DNA of 64,000 nt from Corallochytrium limacisporum (lineage: Eukaryota > Opisthokonta): NCBI GenBank assembly GCA_002811645.1, contig PDIP01000077.1, positions 1 through 64,000 on the forward strand, read 5' to 3'. The notes beneath the pieces are model-generated. The model worked only from the letters and a program-made list of their open reading frames with translations. It was not told the origin of the DNA and did not search any database. Position numbers and translations under genes: made by a program. Positions within the stretch are counted from its first letter, which is position 1. Every line of letters begins with the position of its first letter. Positions 30,559 through 39,259 of this stretch are shown in pieces.

Positions 30559-32172
30559 ATGCGTGTATTTTTACAATCCTTCTGGGCTCTTGTCCTCCTA
30601 CTCTCAATGTCCATGGTTAACGCCATGGCCAATGAGGCCATGGGAAAGGACGACGACGCCCAACAAAACATCAACGGAGAAGAGCACGGGCTTGACGGTA
30701 ACGCAGCGAACGATGCGGGTAAGTATGCATACGTCACTCTGCTTTACGGGTCCACCGAACTCTCCTTGGACCAGCAGTTCATCGGCACTCGCGTTCTGGG
30801 CCAGAGCATTCGTGAGTCGGGAACTCCCCACGAATACCTGGTTCTGGTTACCCCTGGTGTTTCCAACGAGTACATGCGCATTCTTGCTGATGATGGGTGG
30901 ACTGTACGGATGGTCGACAAGGTTAAGAACCCCATCAAAGGCGCTCCGGCCTACTTTGACCAGGTGTACACCAAGCTTGCCATCTGGAACCTGACCGAAT
31001 ATGATAGTCTCGTATTCCTGGATACTGACACTCAGCTGGTCCAGAATGTTGACGAACTTTTTGGCTGCGGTGACTTCTGCGCCAGCTTCCGTCATTCTGA
31101 CAAGTTTAACACAGGAGTCATGGTATTGCGCCCTGACAAAGAGGCTGCCATTGAGATTATGAAGGCTACTGCTGAACTGGGATCGTACACGGGCGGTGAC
31201 CAAGGTTTTCTGAACGAATACTTTGCTGATCTGAATAATATGGAAATGTTCCAGCCTCACTTGAAGTCCGAATACGGTGGTCGCGGCATTCGCCGTCTGC
31301 CTGCGGGATACAACTCTGATGTTGCTATGTACTACATTAATAGCCACTGGGTTATGGACCAGGAAGACATTCACATCGTGCACCACACTCTCGGACCCTC
31401 AAAGCCCTGGAAATGGTGGACTTATCCTGCCCTGGACCTGCACTGGAGCTGGGCCGCCCTCCGTGACCGTCTGCCTGGTGGCCCAAACCAAGGCGTTCAC
31501 AGTGTCTCCAGGAACGCTTTCTTCCCCCTCGTGCGGATGCTCGTGACTGGTGGTATTATCTTTGCGCTGACTGAGGGCCTGCGCCGTTGTGCCGTACATC
31601 GCAGTAGCTTGCTCTCCCCTAGCGCGTGGCAGGCTCTGGACTGGCTCATTGGACCCCGCAGTGTGCCATGCCGTGTGTTTGGTGTGCTTGCTTTCCTTCT
31701 GGCCGTTAAGTGGGCTATCACAGAGACTCCATTGCTCATGCATTACCGCAAGGCCTGGGTTGTGTGCAGCATTTTGTTTGTAGGATATCTAGGCAGCCTC
31801 TTCTATGCTTACTGCCGTATTCTGTACGTTTTGGGTTACGTTGTAGACTCCGAGAAGAAGGCGCGTTTCATTGAGCCTGAAATGACAAAGATCTTCCGCA
31901 CCAAGGTCGGCATCTATCGGGCCTTCCTCATGATGCTTATTCTCATGTATATCTGGGTGTGGGCGTGTGTTTGGGGTGTGTACCAAGCCAGCTTTATGGA
32001 CAAGCACATTGGCAAGGAAGTCCAAGTGGCCGTCTTGATGTACGTTGCCGCCATGATTGGCATGAGCTTCTTCGCCTGCGATCTGTCCCGTGCTTGGTAC
32101 TTCACTGGCGATATGGACCGCAACGTGCCCACCGGCGCATATGCCTTCAAGGCCGCCAAGTTGCTTCCTTGA
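30559..32172 (+). CDS. GT8 glycosyltransferase, IPUT1/PGSIP6-like
   Basis: 537 residues, ATG start. A hydrophobic signal sequence or anchor lies at about 3-22. A glycogenin-type GT8 domain spans about 56-290. The metal/nucleotide-sugar motif is DTDT (155-158, in FLDTDTQL), followed by FNTGVMVLRP, GGDQGFLN (212-219) and HHTLGPSKPW (275-284). The C-terminal 210 residues hold about five TM helices (near 322-340, 372-388, 399-418, 455-475, 488-507). A lumenal GT8 domain followed by a multi-pass C-terminus is the layout of plant inositol phosphorylceramide glucuronosyltransferase 1, which adds GlcA to IPC in the Golgi. That reaction is inferred here. The GT64 gene at 12246 resembles the next enzyme in the plant pathway. 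Plain glycogenin is unlikely because it lacks the membrane region. Confidence 0.9.
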   Translation: MRVFLQSFWALVLLLSMSMVNAMANEAMGKDDDAQQNINGEEHGLDGNAANDAGKYAYVTLLYGSTELSLDQQFIGTRVLGQSIRESGTPHEYLVLVTPGVSNEYMRILADDGWTVRMVDKVKNPIKGAPAYFDQVYTKLAIWNLTEYDSLVFLDTDTQLVQNVDELFGCGDFCASFRHSDKFNTGVMVLRPDKEAAIEIMKATAELGSYTGGDQGFLNEYFADLNNMEMFQPHLKSEYGGRGIRRLPAGYNSDVAMYYINSHWVMDQEDIHIVHHTLGPSKPWKWWTYPALDLHWSWAALRDRLPGGPNQGVHSVSRNAFFPLVRMLVTGGIIFALTEGLRRCAVHRSSLLSPSAWQALDWLIGPRSVPCRVFGVLAFLLAVKWAITETPLLMHYRKAWVVCSILFVGYLGSLFYAYCRILYVLGYVVDSEKKARFIEPEMTKIFRTKVGIYRAFLMMLILMYIWVWACVWGVYQASFMDKHIGKEVQVAVLMYVAAMIGMSFFACDLSRAWYFTGDMDRNVPTGAYAFKAAKLLP

Positions 32173-32398
32173 AGACAGTAGAGACATGCCACATCTCAAA
32201 GTTTTCCAAATCCTGAAGGAACGAAAGGACCCGCATTCTTTCCTCAACGCTAGCATTTTAGCAATTTTTCCATTTTTCTATTCATCAACATATCATACGA
32301 CATAATTCCATATCTTTCTACATATATCTTCGTTCATCATCCGTGGGCATTTACATTAACGTAAAACGGAAATAAAACAAAAAATCTATACATATACG

Positions 32399-33625
32399 TT
32401 ATGAGTGACATAGCCACAAGCTGGGGTCCAGTTTCACATCAATGGCATTCAGCGCCTCCGTGCAGAGGCTGTGCGCTCCTTCAAGGATGCAGCCATGCGT
32501 GTGCGCAATGTCTACGCCGTTGATACAGTTTGTAACCTTGCTTTCTTGTTTTCTGTGATAGCGCTGCTGTACCCAAGTGCGTAATCGCTTTCTGCGTAGT
32601 GTGACGGTTAAATCCGGATGCCGGTCGTGTCCGATCTCTTCGTCAGTTTCGGTGGTCACCTTGTGGACCCGAATGGTCATCTCGTCTTCCTTCTCGTCAG
32701 AATCGTCCAGGAATTTTTCACGACGAACAACAGTATTGCTTCTGTTTTCCTGGTCCTGCAGGGCGGTTTGAACTCTGGAATGCATCTTAAGTTGCCCTGT
32801 AGCTACCCAGGCGATTGTGTTTGTGTCTGACGGGTGCTTACCCATTGCCCGCAGACGTTTGTGGTGCGTGTTCGGTTCCAATGGGTTGCTGTCCACCAAT
32901 CCACGCTTTCGTTCTCTGAGGTCGCCGTAGTCTGGACCTTGCAACCGAAGCTTCATCATGGCGGACAAATCATCACCTGACAGGTGCTGCGCAGCCAGTT
33001 TACCCAGGGCAAACGCATTCTCCAGGCAGGTGAGGACCGTCCTGCGAACGGCCTGATCACGGCAGCCCAAGAAGAACTCAGACTCAAGTGGACGGTAGGC
33101 CAAGAACGCTGTCCGTTTGTGTTGATGGCGGCCACTTAACACCTCGGTAAGAGCATCCTGCCTAGCTCGTTCATCGTGGAATGCTATTCCAGCGATCCCA
33201 CCAAAGTTGACCACAGTGATTGAAATCCACACACAGCCGTTAACAACCGTGGATGCCACCACATTATTGTAGTAGGGCTTAAGCAGACCATGCAAACGGT
33301 TGCGAATAGATTCCGGCAGTTGAAAATTGTGTTTATCGTCCTTCTGTGCCTTGTATAATGCCCATTTTAGGAGCTCCTTTTCCGGGTACAATGCTGTGTG
33401 GAGTGCATCCACTGAATGCACAACCGCAATCTGTGCGTCAATGTCCCCTTGGGCGCGTGCTATAGCGTCTTCCACAATGACATCGACGTATAGCACCTTT
33501 GAAGCATTCCTACCTTCTTTCCGACACACGGGAAAATGATCGCACAGTTCTGCTGCAGTGAATCGCAGTAAGGTCTTCTCCAGCTTGTGCCGGACAAGGT
33601 GCTCCAGCTCCTTAGCGTTGCCCAT
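32399..33625 (-). CDS. Probable CENP-N/Chl4-like kinetochore protein
   Basis: 408 residues, ATG start. The N-terminal helical part (LLRFTAAELCDHF) resembles the pyrin-like start of CENP-N. It is followed by a helix ending KPYYNNV, a strand CVWISITVVNF and a strand TAFLAYRPLESEFFLG. That order (helix, aromatic strand with W-I-x-I, then a strand before a polar loop) is the pattern of the Chl4/CENP-N fold, which reads CENP-A nucleosomes as part of the inner kinetochore. The last 170 residues are charged and probably disordered, with a basic KRLR and an acidic DDSDEKEDE patch. Identification rests on the order of motifs, not on invariant residues. The gene converges with the GT8 gene (226 bp between stop codons). 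Confidence 0.5.
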   Translation of the reverse strand: MGNAKELEHLVRHKLEKTLLRFTAAELCDHFPVCRKEGRNASKVLYVDVIVEDAIARAQGDIDAQIAVVHSVDALHTALYPEKELLKWALYKAQKDDKHNFQLPESIRNRLHGLLKPYYNNVVASTVVNGCVWISITVVNFGGIAGIAFHDERARQDALTEVLSGRHQHKRTAFLAYRPLESEFFLGCRDQAVRRTVLTCLENAFALGKLAAQHLSGDDLSAMMKLRLQGPDYGDLRERKRGLVDSNPLEPNTHHKRLRAMGKHPSDTNTIAWVATGQLKMHSRVQTALQDQENRSNTVVRREKFLDDSDEKEDEMTIRVHKVTTETDEEIGHDRHPDLTVTLRRKRLRTWVQQRYHRKQESKVTNCINGVDIAHTHGCILEGAHSLCTEALNAIDVKLDPSLWLCHS

Positions 33626-34202
33626 GGTTGGCCCGTTTGCTATTCCATAGCCACATACTGTATTTATTCACGAAGGGCAGCCCTTATGAAGGTTCAGCTC
33701 ATGTCAGAACTGTAGGATGTGATGCCTTCTGCTAGTCTGCGGAGCTGTCTCGTCTCCGGCATCCATCATTCGTCATCGTCCTAAGTAGCTTGGTCCCTTC
33801 GCTACCCTGTGGCTCCCGGTGAGACTCTCCTCAGGCCTGGGGGCCACTGACAAGGGCAGATCGATACGGGGTTGGACGGCGGAAGAGGGAGGGGTTGGGG
33901 TGGGGTGGGTACCGTTGATCCGGTGCCAGGGAAAGAACGGAGGGAGGCCCTGAGGGCCCCCTTCGCGCCAATTTTCTCTCTCTTCGACCGCCTCGCTGGA
34001 GGGTTGTTGAGCTCCCTGGTCTAAACTGCCAAGGAAGCTGCAGCCTGTGGTGTGCGAGTGTGTTTTGAGCCTGTCAGTTAGAGCCGACAAGCGACAGACT
34101 GGTAGAAGAGGGCAGGTGAAGCGTACTTAAACACCAGATGTGTAAGTTCAAAATAGACTTAAACTTTATCATAGACTGAAGTACTATTCATCAGAACAGA
34201 AA
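33626..34202. other. Divergent promoter region
   Basis: 577 bp between two head-to-head genes. On the minus strand AATAAATACA at about 33659-33668 is a TATA-like sequence about 35 bp before the CENP-N-like ATG. The middle is GC-rich with GGGGTGGGGTGGG-type runs. No gene is recognised. Confidence 0.5.
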
Positions 34203-34910
34203 ATGCCTTCGGCAACAGAAGACCGCACAGAAGAAGAGCTAAACGAGCTCAAATCCCTGGTGGCGAGTGCCCTGGAAACTAGTGGATCTTTGGGAAAGAT
34301 TCGTGCAGAACTACGAGCGTCAGTATTTTTGACTTTGAAGTACCAGGAACAGCGGGAAGATCCGAGTAATGCTCTGACTCTGCACAATCCAAAACTGCAG
34401 AAGTACTTGGAAAGTGACCGTGGGGCATTAGCTGTGGCTTTGCTGAATGACTTCTTTGACCATTTCGACTTACCGTACACAAAAGGTGTCTTTTTTCAGG
34501 AGATCTGTAGTGAAATGGATCAGAATGCCGGAGAGCAGCTTTTGCAGACAGCCCGTCTGGACACTGGCGGATCTCTCCCCGCATTGGATGTTCTCTTGGA
34601 CTATCTTCCAAAACCGGGACGTGAAACCACAACGAAGAAGCAGCGTGACCCAATCTCTTTGAATGACTCAGTCGACGATGAAGAAGGGTTCTTGCCACCT
34701 CGGGATCCCGCCAGCGGCAATCGTGCCAAGGCTCCGCTGCACAAGGACCTGGATACCACAGACGAGGACGTCGCTAAGCTCGCGGACATTGAACGGCGGC
34801 TACAGCATTATCGCGAAGCCGAGCGAAGCGAGCAGGTGACTTCAGACCACACTCTGTCGCATTCAATCAACAGCGATGAATATGACTACGTCGAAGATGT
34901 TGGAAACTAA
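34203..34910 (+). CDS. CEP43: FOP/CEP43-like LisH centrosomal protein
   Basis: 235 residues, ATG start. Residues about 12-105 match the N-terminal dimerisation domain of FOP (FGFR1OP/CEP43) and the related plant TON1: LKSLVASALETSGSLGKIRA, then ELRASVFLTLKYQE, then a LisH motif (about 74-105, GALAVALLNDFFDHF). FOP works at centrioles, basal bodies and the microtubule-organising surface. The rest is charged and low in complexity, ending in an acidic YDYVEDVGN. A short FOP-like protein fits a ciliated or centriolar protist, but TON1-type proteins also occur without centrioles. An AATAAA is present 19 bp after the stop. It converges with VTA1 (110 bp between stops). Confidence 0.88.
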   Translation: MPSATEDRTEEELNELKSLVASALETSGSLGKIRAELRASVFLTLKYQEQREDPSNALTLHNPKLQKYLESDRGALAVALLNDFFDHFDLPYTKGVFFQEICSEMDQNAGEQLLQTARLDTGGSLPALDVLLDYLPKPGRETTTKKQRDPISLNDSVDDEEGFLPPRDPASGNRAKAPLHKDLDTTDEDVAKLADIERRLQHYREAERSEQVTSDHTLSHSINSDEYDYVEDVGN

Positions 34911-34928
34911 CTTCAATGATCAAATACA

Positions 34929-34934
34929 AATAAA
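34929..34934 (+). terminator. Poly(A) signal AATAAA after FOP-like gene
   Basis: AATAAA begins 19 bp after the FOP-like stop codon, in the 110-bp gap to the converging VTA1 gene. Confidence 0.4.
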
Positions 34935-35020
34935 ACTGTCATGGATTTACTTGCTAGCACTATACCGCAAAACATTAATTATGAACACTGTGGATGTGAA
35001 GAAAAGGCGATCACATAAAG

Positions 35021-36091
35021 CTATTTGTACAGCATGCGCATCGCTTTATCCAGAAATGCAGCTGCAGCAGCATAGTCATCGTACTGCAAGCTGCTGATGG
35101 CGTACTTGCAGTTCTTGATAGCCTGCTGCTGGTCTGCTGGGCTCATGTCGGATATGAGGGAGCCCATGGCACTGTAGTCTGGAGCATCCGTAGGTGCTTG
35201 ACCACGGATCCCTCCACCCGTTGAAGGTGCCGCTGGCTTTGCAACTCTGCTCGCTGCGGGTGGCGGTGGATGTCTGGGCGGATTTGGGCTCGGCACACGC
35301 GGAGGAGGCTGACGCAAAGCATCCAGTCGTGCGGCAGCGGCCTTGTCATCTTCTGGTGGAGGTGCTGATGATGTCGGCGGCTGGTAACCTGTGGACGCGG
35401 ATGACGAGGACGCTCGGTTGGCTGCGGCAGCCACATCCAAGTCACTGTCAAAGCCAGCTCCCGGTGCTCCCGTAGGTACGGACGGTAGTGCAAACTCATC
35501 GTCGTCCTGAGGCTGTGCCGGCAGAGCTCCTGCTCCTGTTCCTGGCTCCGCCGCCCCGGTCGCATCAATCGCTCCTTCCTCACCGGGCACGCCTGGGGCA
35601 GGGGTCCGTCCCTCCTTCAGAGCCTTTGTAATGTCTGCTGCCTTAAACCGGGCGTAACGTTGCTTTTCAAAAATGTCTTGCGGTAGCTCGCCGTCCTCCT
35701 GCCACAGTTTGAGCACTTCGAAGACAAATGACGAAGCATAGAAGGACCGAGCTGTCTTTTTGTTGGCCCTTCCAGCACGGTCTTCTCGATCGGAGTAGGC
35801 AAAAAGCTTCATGGCAAATTGTTCTACTTCGGCTGAGCCAATGTCATCGTTAGCAATACCTTCGTGTTCGGATAACTCCTTCTTGTCCGACTCCAGTCTC
35901 ATCATGATATTCAGAAGGAACTTCTTTACTTCTGGGTCTTTCTGATCCACGGCCGGATCCTTAAGTGCTGTCTGACAAGTGAACAACCGGCAGTAGTACG
36001 ACACCACTGGTGCGACGCGCTCAAACTCCTCAGCTCTCTTCAAAAACGGCTGAAGAGGCAGCAGTGAGTCTGGCATAGCGTCCGACGACAT
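35021..36091 (-). CDS. VTA1: VTA1/LIP5 ESCRT regulator
   Basis: 356 residues from the ATG at 36091. The frame is open to an ATG at 36160, but the conserved start of the family (PLQPFLKRAEEFE) follows this internal ATG directly. The N-terminal paired MIT-like helical domain covers about residues 8-150, with VVSYYCRLF, DYVA-equivalent helices and SFVFEVLKLW. A long Pro/Ala/Ser-rich linker follows. The C-terminal VSL domain is present (QQAIKNCKYAISSLQYDDYA, about 316-356) and ends in KAMRMLYK. VTA1 binds and activates the AAA ATPase Vps4 and so drives ESCRT-III recycling at endosomes. All family parts are present in one intact, intronless gene. Fusion or truncation is not evident. Confidence 0.95.
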   Translation of the reverse strand: MSSDAMPDSLLPLQPFLKRAEEFERVAPVVSYYCRLFTCQTALKDPAVDQKDPEVKKFLLNIMMRLESDKKELSEHEGIANDDIGSAEVEQFAMKLFAYSDREDRAGRANKKTARSFYASSFVFEVLKLWQEDGELPQDIFEKQRYARFKAADITKALKEGRTPAPGVPGEEGAIDATGAAEPGTGAGALPAQPQDDDEFALPSVPTGAPGAGFDSDLDVAAAANRASSSSASTGYQPPTSSAPPPEDDKAAAARLDALRQPPPRVPSPNPPRHPPPPAASRVAKPAAPSTGGGIRGQAPTDAPDYSAMGSLISDMSPADQQQAIKNCKYAISSLQYDDYAAAAAFLDKAMRMLYK

Positions 36092-36975
36092 TTTGTTGTG
36101 GCCCGACTGGGTGATAATAACGCTGATATGTGGGGAAGATTGACAAACTATGTTGTTCAAATTTCCAACTTATCACTGTCTATCTTCTGTCCTCCTATAC
36201 CTTCACAAACCCTCGGGGACGCGCATTAAAGTGAACGTGGAGAAACCCGGTATATTCCCAAGCAGAACCAACGCCCGTGATCTTGACGCGATTGCATGCC
36301 TGTGATGCGGAACTTCCCGGGCGCACTTACAAGGCCTGTTAACCACCGATTCCCCTTTTCGCCAAGTGTTGGTGAATAGGTACACAGCGGCCCCGCCAGA
36401 GTCGTCGGCCGTATTCTCAACCCGTTCGCCTGTTTGGACTCTATCCCCCTCTCCATCGGTCACTAGCCATCCCCATAGCCGCCCTCCCTGCGATACCCAA
36501 TGAATAAACCAGGCGCTGACCCGTCACCGGCCGGATACGGAACCGAAAAATATTTTTTCCTTCCCCTCTATCAAGATATATAACTGAACAACTTATTTTA
36601 CGAATTAAACCGGAGTCCTACTATACCAGGTCTTCCCATCGGGGGTCTCTCGAGGGGCAGTTGGCCTGTGGCTGCTGCGCTCGTTGTCGGGAGAGATCCA
36701 CAGACCCCCCCGGCTAGAACGCATGCTCGTGCATACGGACCCATCACGTCAGTTGGCGTGTTTTGAACTCGCCGGGCCTTCATAAGTTCTATTCTGGGCT
36801 TCTTTTTGTAGATCAGTAGATGTGTCCCGCCTCGTATTTATTGGTCGCATACATTATCGTTCAACAGTGTGCACCGGACCGCATCATGTAACGACACGTG
36901 AAAGTGTTCTATCCATTGTTCAGGTTGAAACATTCGGAATGACATAGGCCGTATTATATTTGAATTTGGTCTCCG
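36092..36975. other. Divergent promoter region
   Basis: 884 bp between two head-to-head genes. Only short frames without recognisable domains are present. AT-rich ATATATAACTG at about 36576 is the most TATA-like stretch. Confidence 0.45.
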
Positions 36976-39171
36976 ATGCAACCAGCAAACATGCAACACG
37001 AGCACCGACCTGTGGCAGGAGATGGCCGTGCTATTTTGATCATTGGCCTAGGATTCACAGGCCAAAGACTCGCAAAGAAACTGATGAAGGACCACAACTT
37101 GTCTGTAATCGGAACCGTTCGTTCAGAAAGTAAAGCGAAACAATTGGAGACGGACAATCCTGGTCTGCGTTGCTTGGTGTTTGATGGATCAAGTGCGAGC
37201 AATCCGGGTCCAGGCTTATCTGATTTGGTGGCTGCGTTGGACAATGGCGACATTAGTCATGTTCTACAATGTGCACCTCCCAATGCGGGAGACATTGATG
37301 GTGATGCCTTCTTGAAGAATCAGGATGCTTGCAAGGCACTGAAGAATGCAGTTGACAACAGGTGTATTGTATGGATGGGTTATCTGAGCACAGTTGCAGT
37401 ATACGGCAACCACGATGGCGGTTGGGTCGACGAGGAATGCCCTCTTAACCCGGTAAGTCGACGGGGGAAGCTTCGCGTCAAAGCAGAGTCACAATGGCGT
37501 GATCTTCAGGGTCCTTTGCACATCTTTCGACTGCCAGGTATTTATGGACCCTTTCGCGGGCCCCTGAACCGCATTCGGCAGGGAACTGCGCGTCGCATTA
37601 GGAAAGCGAACCAATACTTTAGCCGTATCCACGTTGAGGACATTGCCGGAGTTCTAATAGCCTCTATGCTCAGTCCAGAAGTTACTAACGCCAACGTTGT
37701 AGAAATCTTGGCCGCACATCCGCTATCTGCGGGTGTCTACAATGTTGTCGATGACATGCCGGCACCAAGTTACGAAGTCACCGCCCACGCTGCATACTCC
37801 GCTGGCCGATACCCGCCACCATTGCAGGACTGGGATCAAGTGAAGGACGAGCTTTCTCCCATGGCCCGTAGTTTCTACGGAGAGTCAAAACGGGTAAAGA
37901 ACACGAAAATCACGACGGAATTGAAGTACGAACTGGTGTATCCGACTTATGTTGAAGGTCACGCGGGACAACTGCGGGAGGAAATGAGTGGGTTGCCGTA
38001 CCTGGAGCGTCTGCGAAGTCAAATATTGCCTGTCCGGACCATCGGCATTGTCATAGGCTACTTTCTGCAGCAACCTGCCGTGCAAGCCTCCTTATCGCTT
38101 ATCAATGCCATGGGCAGCAAGGTGTCTAGTTTGTTTATACATGGTACGGATAATTCATCTAAGCGGACGGAAGACTACATTTTACTCACGGATAATGGCT
38201 CGCTCAAGCCAGCATCGACCCTCGCCCTACGCGATGTCGCACGTCGCTTAAGCAAGGCTTTGGGTAAGGACGTGAACCCTGTCAGTTTCCGGTTCAGCGA
38301 CCGCATCCCTCAGGATCTACTTGGCAACATGCCTGCACATTCTCTGAAACCCTGGCTAGAGAGCAACAAGGACACTTTGCGCTCTATCATTATTCTGCCA
38401 TACTTCCTGGGACCCAGCAGTGCCATCGACCAGGGCATCAAGGGCGTACTGAAGGAAGTGTTAGGCGACGACAATGGCGGAAGCGGTAAGCCCGCAAACG
38501 GCACCGGCGATCCAAAGGTACCACCGCACCGCTGGGCCGTAGCGGAACCAATGGCCATCGATGAGTGGGGTGTTGACGCCGTGGCACGCATTCTCCTGGA
38601 CAATGCAGCTGAATCGCTTCGCGGTCTGCAAGCCGATGGCCTGGATCACGAAAAGGGTGATATCGTCCGGCTCGTTGCCTGCGATCATGGTAGTCCCAAG
38701 AAGGAGGTCGCGGCCGTGCGCGATCGTATTGCTGCGCGTATGCAAGCTCTGCTTGATCCGTCTTCGAGTGATGTGGCTCACGCCAATGCCGTGAAGGACA
38801 TCAACAGTGACAACGAGTCCTCAATAGCTGAGCTGCGCAAGTTTGTGACTCTGCCGGTAAGCCCGTGTTCTATGGAGCGCCGGGAAGGTGATTTGTACAA
38901 GTTTACAGACCCACTGCTGGAAAACTTGGTCGATGCTCTGGATCTGCACAAAGACGCCGGTGAGCGTCGAGATCTGTACGTTGTTATTGCTATGATGTTC
39001 TTGAGCCCTGGCCGGCATGCTGGGCCCGGGGGGGACGTTGCGCAGATCATCCAAGAGCTCGAAAAAAAGCATGCAACTGCTCGCATCTCAACCGTTGTCA
39101 CGGGCCTCATGGGAGCCCATCCAGCCACCACACAGATTCTGACCAAGCGCTTCAAAACGCTGTCGCTGTGA
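36976..39171 (+). CDS. Fusion of NAD(P)-binding SDR (YeeZ-like) and two-module CbiX/SirB-like domain
   Basis: 731 residues, ATG start, with a second ATG five codons on. Residues about 18-335 form an extended SDR fold of the YeeZ type: GLGFTG (24-29), MGYLSTVAVYG and FRLPGIYGPFRG. Residues about 350-731 form two CbiX/SirB-like modules. The first has FIHGTDN and IIILPYFLGPSS; the second has VACDHGSPKKEV and MFLSPGRHAGPGGDV. The DHGS and PGRH histidines match the metal-site residues of sirohydrochlorin cobalto/ferrochelatases, so module two looks active. Module one keeps only the HG, which suggests decay or a structural role. Chelatases of this type insert metal in siroheme or cobalamin synthesis; a siroheme role with an NAD-linked step is inference. 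It converges with the P450 gene (88 bp). Confidence 0.85.
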   Translation: MQPANMQHEHRPVAGDGRAILIIGLGFTGQRLAKKLMKDHNLSVIGTVRSESKAKQLETDNPGLRCLVFDGSSASNPGPGLSDLVAALDNGDISHVLQCAPPNAGDIDGDAFLKNQDACKALKNAVDNRCIVWMGYLSTVAVYGNHDGGWVDEECPLNPVSRRGKLRVKAESQWRDLQGPLHIFRLPGIYGPFRGPLNRIRQGTARRIRKANQYFSRIHVEDIAGVLIASMLSPEVTNANVVEILAAHPLSAGVYNVVDDMPAPSYEVTAHAAYSAGRYPPPLQDWDQVKDELSPMARSFYGESKRVKNTKITTELKYELVYPTYVEGHAGQLREEMSGLPYLERLRSQILPVRTIGIVIGYFLQQPAVQASLSLINAMGSKVSSLFIHGTDNSSKRTEDYILLTDNGSLKPASTLALRDVARRLSKALGKDVNPVSFRFSDRIPQDLLGNMPAHSLKPWLESNKDTLRSIIILPYFLGPSSAIDQGIKGVLKEVLGDDNGGSGKPANGTGDPKVPPHRWAVAEPMAIDEWGVDAVARILLDNAAESLRGLQADGLDHEKGDIVRLVACDHGSPKKEVAAVRDRIAARMQALLDPSSSDVAHANAVKDINSDNESSIAELRKFVTLPVSPCSMERREGDLYKFTDPLLENLVDALDLHKDAGERRDLYVVIAMMFLSPGRHAGPGGDVAQIIQELEKKHATARISTVVTGLMGAHPATTQILTKRFKTLSL

Positions 39172-39259
39172 ACTTGGATTCTCCACTTGGCATGTCTAAG
39201 AACAACACAAAGTCATTAGCCTGTACAATAAGATAGCACTGTAGGAATCGACAATTGGC

